Assembly (NCBI GenBank): GCA_028023455.1 | Contig: JAQFVV010006354.1 | Span: forward strand, 1,995,615-2,059,614 | From: Epiperipatus broadwayi | Lineage: Eukaryota; Onychophora; Udeonychophora; Euonychophora; Peripatidae | Direction: 5' to 3' | Length of the DNA: 64,000 bases | Shown: positions 45,413-60,900 of the stretch, in pieces | How positions within the stretch are numbered: position 1 is the stretch's first letter | Layout: the number at the start of each line of letters is the position of its first letter | Notes under the pieces: model-generated | What the model saw: the letters and a program-made list of their open reading frames with translations, nothing else | What the model was told of the DNA's origin: nothing | Databases searched by the model: none | Translations under genes and position numbers: made by a program

Positions 45413-48400
45413 ATGATGATCTCAGGGTTCTCTTACTTATCTTGGAGAAATACTTTATAGTATTGGGTTGTCACACATGACTGACATTCTGGTAGGCTGC
45501 AGGATACATTCACATCACTTAATAGCAAGTGTGTTTTAACATATAATAACAACTACTATAATTACTTATGATCAATAATGAAATAAAATAATTGCATAAA
45601 ATTTGGATTAATTCAGCCTTTTACCCAGGATATCAACCAGAAAAATAGAAAAACAAGGGTACCTTTTGTATCCTTTCATCATTCATGACAACACAATAAA
45701 ATAATTAAAAGTAATTATTTCAACAATTGTAATAAGAATAACTAAGAATATGAATGGAATAAAATGCAGTCAGAAGGAATTGTTTCGCTATCAACTAAAT
45801 GTTTAAACTGAAATTTGCAATTCTCATCAAATAATTATCATCAAAATGAAATGTTAGAATCTGCATAAATTTGTGTATCTGGTGTATTAAGATTCCTGAA
45901 ATTTAAACAAGTGAGGACTCAAGACAAACACTTTGCAAATGTTTTGCAAACACATAAATTTAATCTGCACATGGTTTGCATAAGTTTGCATCAAAGAAAT
46001 AAATCAGCACAAAATTGAATAATATACTGGAAGTTTATTAACAACACAGACTAAAAATAAATAAAATAAAAAAATATATGGACTCATATTTTGGCTGTCT
46101 GTTCTTTCTGAGAACATAATAATGCAATATTTTATCATATGCTCAGAATTAAACTATGAAATTAAAAAAACTAGCTGAAATGTACAGCTAGTACACTATT
46201 GACTTATTTAATATTTTTAGAAGCTGCATTAAGCAAATGCTTAATGGGAAATAGACAAAATTCATACCAGTATCAATTTAAGTCTTATAAAGAGTCACCA
46301 AAATCCATCCCTTATTTAAATTCTTAATTGGATATTTTATTATGATATAAAGCATGCTATTTATTAAACTATCATAAACCGAGTTCTAGTCTCATCTAAA
46401 TGTTAACCTGTATTTCTAATGAATTAACTAAATCAGGTTTGATATTAGAAATAAACTATGAATTGATATGCTCATTCATCAGAAGTCCCACACACAAATT
46501 AATATTTAGCTTAATGTCCATATAAAGTTATTAATAAATAATATAACCATAAATGCCTTACAATTCCCACAAAGGAAATTATCAGCTACTGATGAAAAAT
46601 AAAATATTGTGCTTGAATATTTCCTAAATAAACATGCATTTTAAAAATACTCAATTTTGAAATTAATTCTCTTTAATTGGTTTTCTTGTGAGCTACTAGC
46701 AAGGCTTAGTATCACAATACAGATATTGATCCCAAAACACTAAAGCACTACAAAGACAAAGTGCACCCTGAGAAACAAATAACTCAAAATGTAACATTTA
46801 TCTTGCTATAACTTTCAATAGGACACTATAATATACATCTTCTATGGTGGAAAATATATCCTAACTTCACATATGGGATAAAAGTACTGAGTAACCTCTC
46901 CAGAAAAAAAAAATACTTCATTAAACAAATTGGTGGTTTCCAGCCTATCTCTCAGGCTCAAATTGTAGGCATGGATCTTGTCTCATCACCTAAGGAAAAG
47001 GCACACCCACCAAATATATTATCCTCTCATAGGATTAAGTTACATTATATAGTCCTCTCTATGGAACTGGAACACACTGACTACAAACTATACTACTATG
47101 TCAAAATGATCCACTCATGGAAAAATATAATGCACTATGAGAAAAACACATCTATTCCACAAGCACAATGCATAATAAGCAGCAAACTACACTGGCATTG
47201 AGCATATACCATTTCTCCAACTTAAGCAAGAGAGCAAAATACACTAATAATAAATCTGCATAACCAATGTGTACACCAATCAATATCTGAAATCAATTAC
47301 TAAAACACACATATATCAGTATCAAATTTGAACTTTAAGCAAAGAATATTAAACAGCAATGTATAGCATAAAAGATAATATTAAAATAAAGTGGACATAT
47401 TAATAAAAAATCATTGTTAATAAATAATTAATTACTGAAATAAATTTTTATTAAAATCTTATCTAAAAAATATGCTATTACAGCATAAGATATAAAATTG
47501 TTACTTCTGATAAATTGGAAAAAATACCGTTTTATCGATTAAAGATGTAACACAGATTTCAAATATTTAACATGAGAGATTAATATCTCTGATTGCCCTG
47601 GAAAATAAACCAGATATATTTTATCAATATAACTTCATATCAAAAACAAAATTTACTAAAAAAATGGTAGTAATGTCTATCTATTTACCATAAAACCTTT
47701 AAAATATTACAAAATAAATTTTAAAACCTCTATTATTTTATTATATTATAAAATTAAAAAAAAAACCTTAGTTCTTTAGCAGAACACCTCCCTTGCAAAG
47801 TCATCTAATGAAGTAAAGTTCTTTTTTACTCATAGTCTCAAAAAATATTAGACATTGAAATAAGAAACATATTTTAATTTTTTAATGAAGATTTTTTTTC
47901 GAGCAGTTGTAGCAGAAAATATATATAAAAAACTACAGTGGAAGTAAAGCTTAATTCACAATTTAATTATGATAATGAAGATTTACAACAACGACAAATA
48001 TCATACAACGACGATAAACACGAATATTATGAAAGTATAAATATGATATCAACGAGATAACACATTGCAGAAGATAGGTATGTTTTCAGAAAATTTTAAT
48101 ATTAAACCGCAATTATATTTAAGATGAGAAGTTACAAAATTCCATTATAATTTATTTAAGAGTACACATTTTTTAAAGATTAAACTTTATGTTCAGGATG
48201 ATGAGAAACTTATCAAGTAGTTTCCATAACTTTAGCATATTAATTTTAAATAGTTCAGTTTCCTTTCAAATATATAGCATATCAATCCTTTTTCCAAATG
48301 ATTGCAAATTAACTTAATGATAAAATTAATACTGTATATAACAGTTTAGCTTTTAATTTCAAATAGGTTTTTTTTTTTAAAATATGTCTTTAAATACATA

Positions 48401-49728
48401 TGCCATCAACTTTTTCTTAAACTATTATAAAGTAATGAATTGATAACTGAACTATATATTAGTTATCCTATAAACAGATGCAGATGATATAATAACTTTA
48501 AAAAAATGTAAATAACAGAACAAAATCTTGGAGAGTTCTTCTAAATTATCAATTAGTTCATACAATAATTTTCTCTTCTTTTTACATACATGGAATATTA
48601 TTAAATAAAAAACTAAGATGTAAAAAATTTGTTTTGACATTAAAAATGTTCATCTTTCTGGGTTTAGATAAATTATTAGGTTCAATTATCAACTGCTTTA
48701 GCTTTGCCATTTTAAGTTTTAAACTGAAACATTTTAAATTCTTTCGAATGCTGGAGTTATAACTGTACAAAAACATAGAAACAGAATGTCTTAAAATATA
48801 TTGACCCTTTCATTGTAGACATAACCAAGATAATGTAATCAGTTTGCTACTATTTTTTTTTAAAAAAAAAAATATAGCGTTATAAAAATTATAGTACTGT
48901 TCATTTCTGATTCCCTCCGTTTTTTTTCTTTCTAAATAAAAGCAGACGATCGATGACTGACAAAACAGAAACAACCCGCTTTTTTTTCTTTTTCAGCCAC
49001 ATAAATCACGTGGTCATTAAGGTTATTTGAAATATAATACATACTAATTTACTAAATCAAAATTATAAATAATAAACAAAAATTACCAACAGTAATCATT
49101 TGTAAATTATACTTAAGATATCATTATATTTTTAGTGAATGAATCGATTTATCAGAAGTATAAAAATAATATTATTTTAGTCATTAATTGACTAAAATTT
49201 GTATCAATTTTCTTTAAATATTAGAACGCTGGAAAAAAGAAGAAACCAAGAATACTTGCATGCGTATTAATTTTTTTTTTACATACACACACCTTATGTA
49301 ACTTTCTTTACTCATGAATACACTTAATTTTTATAAATACTCTTAAGACAAACTATATATTTAAACTAACATTATCAATAAATTATTTAAATAACTGACT
49401 TTAATTTATAACTATAATAACACTACTGTAATTATTTATTTATTTATTTATTATTATTCAGAATTAAATTCAGTTTAGTACATTTTAAAAATTAAATTAA
49501 CTTTGCTATTATAACAATATTTTATTTATATTAGTCTGTCATTTTAAAAACACGATATTGCATTGAAATAGTATATTGACTAACTACACAAACCATAGAT
49601 AGGCAAAGTGGATATCCCACTTTATCCAAAATATTATTGCTTTTATTTTACTTTTTTATTTCTTTGAGAATAACATCAATTTCTTCTATAAATATTAATT
49701 GAAACCAAGTGCCCAAACCCTGGGTTAA
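45413..49728. other. No recognised gene
   Basis: AT-rich. The 46965-47201 frame (76 codons) and those at 48452-48776 have no known domain. A T-run joined to an A-run lies at about 48853-48872. More balanced DNA at 46690-47200 has no identity I can support. Confidence 0.4.
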
Positions 49729-49821
49729 TATATATATATATATATATGTCCAAAACATGGCGCTATATATATATATATATATATATATACGTGATTAACT
49801 TGTTTTTGTTTTTTCATATAT

Positions 49822-49830
<9 letters not shown>
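49729..49830. repeat. Three short TA runs at the palindrome edge
   Basis: TA runs at about 49729-49747, 49763-49789 and 49816-49830, separated by short unique spacers (GTCCAAAACATGGCGC; CGTGATTAACTTG). Confidence 0.85.
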
Positions 49831-50925
<1,095 letters not shown>

Positions 50926-52059
50926 CATCTGCAGTATTTTCTAGAATCATTGCAAATGTAAAATTGCATAAAAAAGGTTATCCATTAAGAGTAATAGTAG
51001 ATTTTGGAGGTGTTTTTTATTATAATTCCTGTAGATATATTGAAAGAATAATGTGATTGGTTTGGAGATTATACAGTTTCTTCATCATTTTATTTTATTA
51101 ATAGGATTAAAAATATAAAAATTGATAATAATCATGTTATGTATACACTTGACATTTCCAAAATATATGGTTCAATTAATCATATGGAATCAATAGAGAT
51201 TATTGAAAGAGCTTTGATTTTAAAAACTATGGATAATAACATTAAGAATATAATTATTAAAATATTAAGATTTGTAAATGATCATATATATGTTAAGTTT
51301 AATGATTGTTTTTATAAAATGAATTATGGTTGGTCAATGGGTCTTCCGGTGGTATCACCGATTTGTATTTTTTTTTATTTCTAGTTATGAATTAAAAATA
51401 TTATCTTGGGTAAAATACAAAGGAATTTAATTATATTGTAGATATGTTCATCATGTATTTATATGTGCACATAATGAAATAATAGTTAATTTATTTAGTG
51501 AGTTATATATGATTAATAATATAAAATGGGTGTTGAATGAAGAGAAAGAAAATTGTATAAAGTTTTTAGATATATTTATTAAAAAATAATGTATATGATT
51601 ATAACATGATTTTAAAGCCTGTGGAAATTAGGGGTTATATTCCATATAATTCTAGAGTTTATATGGTCATAAATTAGCTGGTTTGAAGTCCTTTTTGTTT
51701 AGAAATGATTTTTTGTGTAAATTTATCAGTGATAAAATTGAAAATGTTAATGTATTTGTTATTGATATGTTGAATTTTGGTTATGGAAAGAATATTATTT
51801 TTAGTACAATTACAAAATATAATCAAAATAAAAGTAATAATAAGAAAATATTAAATAAATTAGAAAGTGGTAAATGGATTTCTACTTTCTTTATATCTAA
51901 TCAACAAGCTAAATTAATCCATAAACTTTATAATGGTTTGTGTAGGGTATTTTTTTCTCTTCAAATAATATAAATGATATGAAAAATAATTCTAAAACCC
52001 AGATTTCTAGGCTTTATTAAGTTCTGTTATATATATATATATATATCCACAGCCATATA

Positions 52060-52132
<73 letters not shown>

Positions 52133-52545
52133 AGTATATGGCTGTGGAATGAAGTATATAGGGGAATCAATATGTACAGAAAGAAAGTGTATCTTTAGTA
52201 AGTATGAATACTCCATGAATTATTTTTAATCATAGTAGAGCATGTAATTATGGTTTTAAATTTGGTAATAGAGATGTAAAAAATATTCAAATTAAAAGAT
52301 GTAATGAAAAATGAAAAATTAAGGAGGCAATGCTAATATCTAGGAATGAAGAAGGTTTAATGAATAGACAATCAGATAATATAAAAAGAACAGAATTGTG
52401 GAAAATTTGAATGGATTAAATGACAGGTAATATAAATTTTTGTTTTGTGCACTGATTAATGGTTGATAATTGAAAGTACTTCCAGTAAAGAATATATTGT
52501 TTAAAATTTTAATACTGTTTTAAATAAATTTGTTTGAATTATAAG
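50926..52545 (+). pseudogene. Penelope-like element PLE-7, right arm plus GIY-YIG end
   Basis: The plus strand reads VKLHKKGYPLRVIVDFGG (about 50960-51013), the canonical PLE block corresponding to PKIHKPxxPLRPIVS, lying in the ~100-bp spacer and so absent from PLE-6. YTLDISKIYGSINHMESIE (51142 on) holds motif A, NYGWSMGLPVVSPI (about 51322-51363) motif B; the catalytic YVDD position reads YVHH (about 51440). After a lesion-rich part, SNQQAKLIHKLYNGLC (about 51897-51944) closes the RT region. A TA hairpin follows and then YGCGMKYIGESICTERK (about 52135-52190), a GIY-YIG endonuclease with intact YIG, and ACNYGFKFGNRDVKN. The 3' UTR to about 52545 matches PLE-5. Confidence 0.88.
52027..52149. 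repeat. TA-cored hairpin at the start of the GIY-YIG domain
   Basis: CCACAGCCATATACTAA (about 52047-52063) is mirrored by TTAGTATATGGCTGTGG (about 52131-52147) around two TA runs. The right arm is the beginning of the endonuclease coding part, so a piece of coding sequence is present in inverted copy on the other side of the TA run. Confidence 0.92.
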
Positions 52546-55044
52546 TTTTGACTTAATGTTATTAATTTGTGAATATGGATAAATTATACTAAAGCTAAGT
52601 ATCATCCAAAATAAGAAAAATGCTTTTGGTGTTGAAATGTTGTATAGCATTCTTATGTTATTGTTGTGAAAACATAATGAAAATAATATCTTGTCATAGT
52701 GGTGTATCTATTTCAACTAATTTCAGCATATCTAGATCTGTTATTATGCATGAATTCTATAGAAGTGATTAATAGATTACTTACTGATATGTAATGAATA
52801 TACTAAAATTTTACTAAATGAAGGAACAATATTCTGAAAAGAATATATCAATTAGTATATTCTTCAGTATGTTGAATGTAATGGATTCTAAATGTGTAAT
52901 AAGTTTCCAAAAATACTTTATGGTAAAGTTGAAAATAATTTTTATTTAAGAAGGCATATCTCACCTATATTATGCATTTATAACAAAATTGCTTTAAAAT
53001 GTACAATTTAGATATACTTTATTAAACATATAGTTGAGAAAAAAAAATTTTATCTTTGCAATCTACTACAAATAAGTTCTTTCAGTTGAAATTTAAACAG
53101 CAAAAGTATAAGATGATAAATAAAGAGACTAAATTATCAGTCTTTCAATATCCATATCAAGCTAAATGTTTTATACTCATCACAAGTTTATATTACTTAT
53201 AATAATATTAAAATTTATATTATTTAAACTACTAAACACTATAGTAACCACTAAAAAAAATAATTGCGTTGTAAGCAAGATAAAAAAAAGATTACACAAA
53301 ACTGTTTGTTTTGCAATTTTTTTTTTCTATTTTAGTAGCATTTTTTTTCTTTCAAATAAGTAAATAATTAAACGGTAATCAATGGACCATCTTGATGCAA
53401 ATATAAGATAAAATAATTGTATAGATTTTATTATAAATTACGAATTGTTGGTACAATACTAACCGTTATGTAGTAATTAATATCAACGTTATACTTTTTC
53501 TAATAAAGGATTTATTATTTTTATGCTAAAGAGGTTTTTTTTCGTATCTTAGTATCTTTGATATAAAAGTACATTTCTGACTTTCAATAAATGATAAAAA
53601 TTATACCAGATAAAATAATGACTTGTAAATTGCTATATGTGTTATGTTCCATTTTGAAAAAACAAACAAACAAACAAATTAGCAATTACATGTATTACTT
53701 ATGATTTTTAATTCTTCTAATTTTTGTCAGAACATTTCTCCTAAAGATTTGAAGGCATTTCCATAGTGTAATGAATATTTATTCTTCACCAAATGCAATT
53801 AATTGAATAGAAACCAATCCCTATGTTGTAAAGATAATGAAAAGCAAAATAGCAACTAAAATTATTAGCACAAATATAAAGATTTATTTAGCTTATCTCA
53901 TGAGCGAAGGTCATTTAAAAAATAAACATATGATGAGAGATTGTGTTAACTTCTGATTTGGTGAATGTTTGTGTTATTGTGGAGCTGTGATGAGGAATAA
54001 GCTTATAATATTAAAATAATAAAATTTTGTAATATTGTTTAATCTTCAAGAATAACTATATATGCAATTACTGAACAATATTGAATGATTAACTGAATTT
54101 ATAATGACTTATCTATCAAATAATATATTCCATATCTGTTGAAAAAATAATTTTACTGACAATGATTGGAATGCGATGTATAATATCAGCATGGATACAA
54201 ATTACTATCTTTTAAGCTATAAATATGTAACCTTCTCTAATTAACAAATTATTAGAAATTTTGTTTATAAATTTGCAATGCTAGTAAGCTTTCATTTGCT
54301 TGTCACTGTTGGAAATTTACAGTAGAAATAAAATATTAACTGACATAAGTATGATGTTGATAATTTTGTATTTCTAATCAGTTCTATAAAGGTGGAGACT
54401 GAATCTTACATTAAAAAACATTTGTGTTAATAATTAAATATAAATTAAAATTGTAATCATATAAAATCAGAATCAAAAGTAAACTATTCTTTGTCAATCT
54501 ATGAATATAATAACTCTACATTAAGAAAAAAGTAAACAATAGACTAGATTCGCACAATTTTTAAGCTTGTAATTTTATGACATTTCATTTTCTAATTATG
54601 GAAAAATTCAAAGTGAAAGTAATATATTAACCAGATGTAAATATGGTATAAAAATTTTAAAATTATAAAAAAATACACAAATGATGAAGGTTAAATCTCA
54701 CTTGTAATAACTTTTGTGTTAATAATAAAATAGAAATTAACAATTTCAAATATTAAAATGGCAAAGCTTAACTGATAAAAAATTAAAATGCTATTAAAGT
54801 ATATTTCTCAAAATATGAATAAATAACCATCTATACTCACAAATGATAATAGTTTTATTTTTATTTCAATTTTATAAATATTAAGTTATTCTTAATTGAT
54901 AAAGAAAATTGTTAAATTTGTCTACTTATTAATAATGCAAGGAATGGCAGAAATGAGATTCAGTTATTATTTGTATATCAGATTTTACATTCAAAATGCT
55001 GTAGTTATATTATTTCTATTCTAAATTAATCAAGAGTATTATAT
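52546..55044. other. AT-rich stretch, no gene recognised
   Basis: No frame above background and no repeat matched within the window. Confidence 0.45.
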
Positions 55045-55865
55045 ATAAATAAGCATTTATTTTATATAGCATATGTTTACAATTGTATACATTCAAATAT
55101 CAGCCTTTTGCATACGCTTTGCGAGTGTTCATAATAAATACATACTTTCTCACCAATACAAGATATAGTATTTATGCAGGAATAAAAGGAATCCTCTTAT
55201 TCCTACGATTCAAATGTTTATATATGAGCAAATCTGAAGTACTGGCAAATAAAGCATGAGGATGGAACCGTCACTTTAAATTACTATATACGATGTCTGA
55301 ATGAATGATGTGGGTGAAATTGTCTAGAATTTACTAAACATCATTCAAACTGAAACTTAATCATATGTAAATAAGCATTTATTTTATATAGCATATGTTT
55401 ACAATTGTATACATTAAAATATCAGCCTTTTAAGCTAATTGTGCATACGTTTTTCGAGTGTTAATAATAAATAAATACTTTCTCACCAATACAAGATATA
55501 GTATTTATGCAGGAATAAAAGGAATCCTCTTATTCCTACGACTCAAATGCTTATATATGAGCAAATCTGAAGTACTGGAAAGTAAAGCATGAGGATGGAA
55601 CCATCACTTTAAATTACCCACATCATTCATTCTGACAATGTATATAGTAATTTAAAGTGACAGTTCCATCCTCATGCTTTACTTGCCAGTACTTCAGATT
55701 TGCTCATATATAAGCATTTGAGTCATAGGAATAAGAGGATTCCTTTTATTCCTGCATAAATACTATATCTTGTATTGGTGATAAAGTATTCATTTATTAT
55801 TAACACTTGTAAAACGTATGCACAATTAACTTAAAAGGTTGATATTTGAATGTATACAAGAGTGT
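55045..55865. repeat. ~330-bp satellite family, locus 2, with foldback copy
   Basis: Direct units start at AAGCATTTATTTTATATAGC, 55051 and 55373 (period 322). The second unit turns into an inverted copy: arms about 55400-55616 and 55648-55862 around a 31-bp loop (CCCACATCATTC...TATATAG). Same family as 14160-14770 (shared GAGCAAATCT, CACTTTAAATTACTATAT, TCTAGAATTTACT). Each unit carries the conserved palindrome at 55178-55204, 55511-55537 and 55727-55753. Confidence 0.9.
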
Positions 55866-57897
55866 TATATAGAATCTTATTAATATCACAAACTTAATAA
55901 TTTGGGGGTCTATTTTATTTTTTATCATTTTCTATTACAAAAATCTTGATTTTCTTATAATGTAAGGAAAGGTACTTTGCTCTATAGATTTATGAATATT
56001 AAACTTTCTTTACTTCTTATTTACATTTGTTAGCTACTATTTGATTCTTAATAAAGATTGTTAAAAATGAGATTCAATACCAATATTATACACAATCGAT
56101 TATACATTCAAAATTATTAATATTATAGTTATACCTGGATAATGTAGTTTTTCTATTCTATTCAATCCAATTTAATAACTCTACTTCTGTGCTATAACTG
56201 TAATAGGAAAACTAAAAACTTCAGTTATTAATTGATAATAAATAAAATAATACACATTTGGAATAGTTTGTGAAAGCATTTCTATAAAGATCTATCACAA
56301 TGAAAAACGTTTTGAATTAACAGTAATTACATAAGAATATTAGACACATCATACCATTTAACATTTTTAGAACATTTTTTTAAAGAAAAAGTTCTTTCAT
56401 TTTTGATGTTTCGTATCTTTTTTTTTTTTTAAAAAAAAAAAAAATTCAATTTTTAAGATGATTATTTATTTACGAATTAGGTTTTTGTTATCTATTTAAA
56501 TTATTAATTAATTTGAACAACAAAATTTTTTAGTAAAATGTGTTTGGTTTTGGCCTAAAATAATAATCGTAGGAGAAGTAATTTAATTTCATAATCATGC
56601 AAGTTGAAAATAGGATAAATAGAGGCTGGTCAAGGACAGTAGCAACAAAATTTTATAAAGATATAAACATGAAAGACCCGTAAATATTAATAGAATTATT
56701 TTAACTAAAATTTTTTTAAAAATAAATAAATAAATATTTTTTTACCTTTGAAGAACGATTTTTGCAAAAGTATATTTAGATAACAAAAAAACAAAACAAA
56801 AATATGATATATTTTATTATATTTAGAATAACATAAGCTTTTTGTTTTTCATGACAAGATAGAAAATCAAAGATTTTTCTGACAAAATATGTGTATTTTT
56901 AATAAATTATCAAAAAATAATTAAAGAATTTTTTCAAAATTCAAAGAAATAATTGAATTTAATAAAAGTAATTTAATCTCTTAGTGCCCACTTGTTAAAG
57001 AATAAAGGATACAAAATTTAGTGTTAAGTACATTTTGTAAATTACAAAATTGAATCTCTTCTCATTTACTGCTCATATAATGTCTACAAATTATTTACCT
57101 AACTTTCGTGAAAAGTTACTCATGATTTAATTCAAATACATATTAAAGTTTATTTGTCAATGAATTTAGGGGAAAAAAACTTGCATATTAGTTTTCATAC
57201 AAATCTAGAACTCAAAAAAGAAGAGAGAACAATATATTTAATTATAAGAATATTTTTTTTTCTTGTACAGTGAATATGATTTAAATACTTCCCTGTATGG
57301 TATAATGTAGTAATAAAAAGGTGAATTAAAGGTTTATATAGTTAGCAGCTCAAATCTGTCATTCCAATATTGCAATGACCTAGACATTTCATTATTATTT
57401 CTACACTAAATAGATAATAAGATAACAAACAACTTTACAAATTCTATATTTTAATAAAGCATGGTTAAAACTTACTATTACATGAAAAAGAAACAGCAAA
57501 GACAAAATCTAAAGACTTAGTCACCATAATGATATAATGGTACAATTTCTTGCCAGCATTGATTTTATAAAAATCTTCTTTATCATCTAAAATCTCTGTG
57601 TTGAATTATACATTTTAAGAATTTCTAGACAAAGGTTTTCTATCATATAATTTTCAACTCAGAACTTTAATCACATATAACTTTTTAAACAACTAAATAT
57701 ACATTTTATGTTTTTTATTATTTTTTATAATAAAAGAATCTGCTCATTATTCCCATAAATAGGTACATTATCAGAAATATTCATTTAATCCTATTAATAT
57801 CTTTTTGACTTACTTTTGATAAATTTCAGCAATACTTAGAATTTTCTGTATGATGATTTTATTATGGTTTATCTTTAGTACTAGAGAAATAATGCAG

Positions 57898-57898
<1 letters not shown>
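55866..57898. other. No recognised gene; T-run/A-run palindrome
   Basis: AT-rich with a 27-bp T-run directly joined to an A-run (56418-56444). Nothing else recognised. Confidence 0.45.
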
Positions 57899-57934
<36 letters not shown>

Positions 57935-57952
57935 AAATATATAGGTTCCATT

Positions 57953-57992
<40 letters not shown>
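57899..57992. repeat. Paired TA runs with short inverted arms
   Basis: A TA run ends in ATTGTAA (about 57930-57936), then TATATAGGTTCCA, then TTACAAT (about 57950-57956) and a second TA run. The two 7-mers are inverse to each other. CCATTACAATATATA also occurs at 9210. Confidence 0.88.
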
Positions 57993-57993
<1 letters not shown>

Positions 57994-60900
57994 TTCCAAG
58001 GAATAAAAACTTGATTTATTTTAATATGTTTTCGGAGAAGTGCAAATAATTATTGAAAATTAATATTTTTAAGAGAAATTTGTAGTTTTGAAAAATTATC
58101 TACCCATTTAAAAAGACAATCATAAAAAAATAAATGTAGAAATATGCTGAAAATATATTACACTATCTTTATTTCTTGAAGAACCATAATTCTATTTTAC
58201 TCAATTGATATTAAGTATAAAAAATATTTATATACAATGTAATAGTTAGTGAAATGCACTCTATCATTCATGATATAGCAAAAGTTATTTAGTATATTGG
58301 TGCAGGGTTTTTGCATAATCTTGTAACTCAAATTATACTTTGAATATTAAATAATTGGTAATGTGATAATTTAGATAAAAATGGAGTGTTATTTGCACTC
58401 AGACTTCAGATAAAAGTTCTATACTCTCTTCAAGTTATACAGATAAAATGATGATGGATACCCTTGATAAGTTAAAATACAACTAAATCTATTTGAAACA
58501 GGCATGGTTATGAATTTTAATAGCTTTTATATTTTTTTGTAACTTTTATAGCTTTTTGTAACCTTTACACCTTTTTGTAACTCCTGATGATATAAATTAT
58601 GATGATCAATGACAACTTATTTGCTAAACACTAATAATAATAAAAGCATTTTATTTAAAAAGAGTCTTTACAAAATAACAAATGTTATAATAATAAAATG
58701 TGAAAGAAAATTAATATTCAGTCTATTAAAAAGTATTCTCAACCTATGTCTGAATTCTTATTATTTGGTTCACCCTTCCTATAGCTATATAAAAATATAA
58801 TTGGGAATAATATGTGTTGTTAACTATAATATGTGTTGTTTATGAAAATCCAACACAATTGGAGAGAATGTATTATCACTACCATCCAGCCTATTACCTG
58901 ATATTTAGTGCATACAAACCCAGAAAGAAAAATCCTATAAGAATTCACTAATCACATATTATAAATTCATAAGATAAGCATAAATGTAATTGGAAAGTAA
59001 TGACAATATGAAAGCCTTCACACAATTTTCAGTTTAAGTACATACTATTAGTAGAATTCGCTAACTTAAGAGGCTTTAAATATATAAAAAAAAAACATAA
59101 AATTGTCATATAGTCACAATATCTTATCGGATGTGAAAGATATCTAATATACATAAGACCCACCAAACAACAACAGAAATTGTTTCATTCATTTATTCTT
59201 TATCACCATCATTAGTTCACATTGTGAGGAAAAGTGTCAAGAGCAAACAAACGCAATGCAAATACCAAAATAACTGAAAGCATAATAGTTATAAGTAGTT
59301 AAATTCAACTCATCTCCATTATAAAGGTATTAATACATATAGTAAACCACCACAATTATATCACTAAATTTACCTATTTTCTTATATCTTATTTACACAT
59401 ATTTTTAGTGACAGCTTTGATAACCTACTTAATAATCATATAAACCCAATATCTATAAACAATCCAAATAGGTTACTCTAATATACTTGAGTAAAAATTA
59501 AAATGATAAAACCCATGATAAGTATTAGATCTAGATAACGGGTCATTATCTATAAAAAAATAAAATCTTCATTGAACTTCAAAATCAATGTCTATTTTTT
59601 GTTGTTGTTGGAACTTTCACCAATGTAATTTGCAATGTTTGTTTCTTCTCTGCAATATGACTCCAAACTAATAAGTCCCTTTGTTAAATTTTAAAATTAG
59701 ATATACTATCAATTTCATGTATTTTAATTTATAAATTTAATGATATGGGTTTTAGTGATTACTTCTTTTCTGCAATGTGCTTTGACTTTAATAAATTAAT
59801 TTGACTGAGCCATAATAAAGCATTTGTTTTTTTTAAATCCTTTTATTGTTTCTTTCTTTTTTCTTTTTTAAAAAAATCAAACATACTTCTATTTATTTCT
59901 CCACTTTATTGTTTCTATTTATAGTCAGAGAAGCTAATGTGTCCTTGTTTAGCTAGTTTTGATAAAGTTATTTAGACTACTATAATTCTAATTTTTTTTA
60001 AATAAGAACATGTAACAAGAAGAGAGTAATATGTCAATTCACATTCTGTTGTTAATCTGTACAGAGATGCCAGTTTATTTCCTTCTCTATTGATTTTAAG
60101 TAAACCTTCCATAAGTTCAGAAAACTTTGGCATTATTCCATAGGTAATATCCTATTTGCAAATGTTCAATTCGCATTGCTTTTGGAGAAATAATATAAAA
60201 ATACAGACAGTAATATATGAAGTTTAACAATGTAAGATCATAGGTCACATTCTGAAAGCTTCAATATTGCATAAAATCCTTGAAATTTATAGATATTCCA
60301 TTTATTTTAAGTTTAAATATCCTCTAGATACATTATGATAGAGAGTTCCTGATGAATGACATATCCCTTTGGCAAATTTTTTAACCAGCCATAAGTCTAC
60401 AAAGCAGCAAAGTAAAATATTTAGTGTTAACTCCAAATCTATTTAGATTGTTACAGAACTCAGAATAAATAACTCTTAAATTTCAATATATGGTTTCTTA
60501 TATAAATACAATCACATGGTATTCAATGTCATTATTATTATCTAAAATATCTTGCATTTCTCTCTAATTTATGCAGAATTATCATCTTCATAAACAGAAT
60601 GTCTTTAGAAAGTCTACATCATTGTCTGATTTTTAAATAAGAAAAAAAAGCTCTTTCTTTTTTTAATAAAGCAAATTAAAGATACCGAATATTGCATACA
60701 ACCATTTATTATTATTTTCTTTCTTTTTTAATTTTCTTTTAATATAAGTCTTATTTAATATAAATGTTAAACATACATTCACACATTTATATAATTAAAT
60801 CAAAGTTAAATGTAAAATTGACTATTTGGCTATTATAATAATTGTTAAGATAATAATTTAACAATTACCAAATGATATTTAGTCTGATGTAATGTTTCTC

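Noticed and set aside
46971-47201. 76-codon plus-strand frame as a gene
   Set aside because: No recognisable domain, repeat family or upstream coding context; length is within chance expectation.
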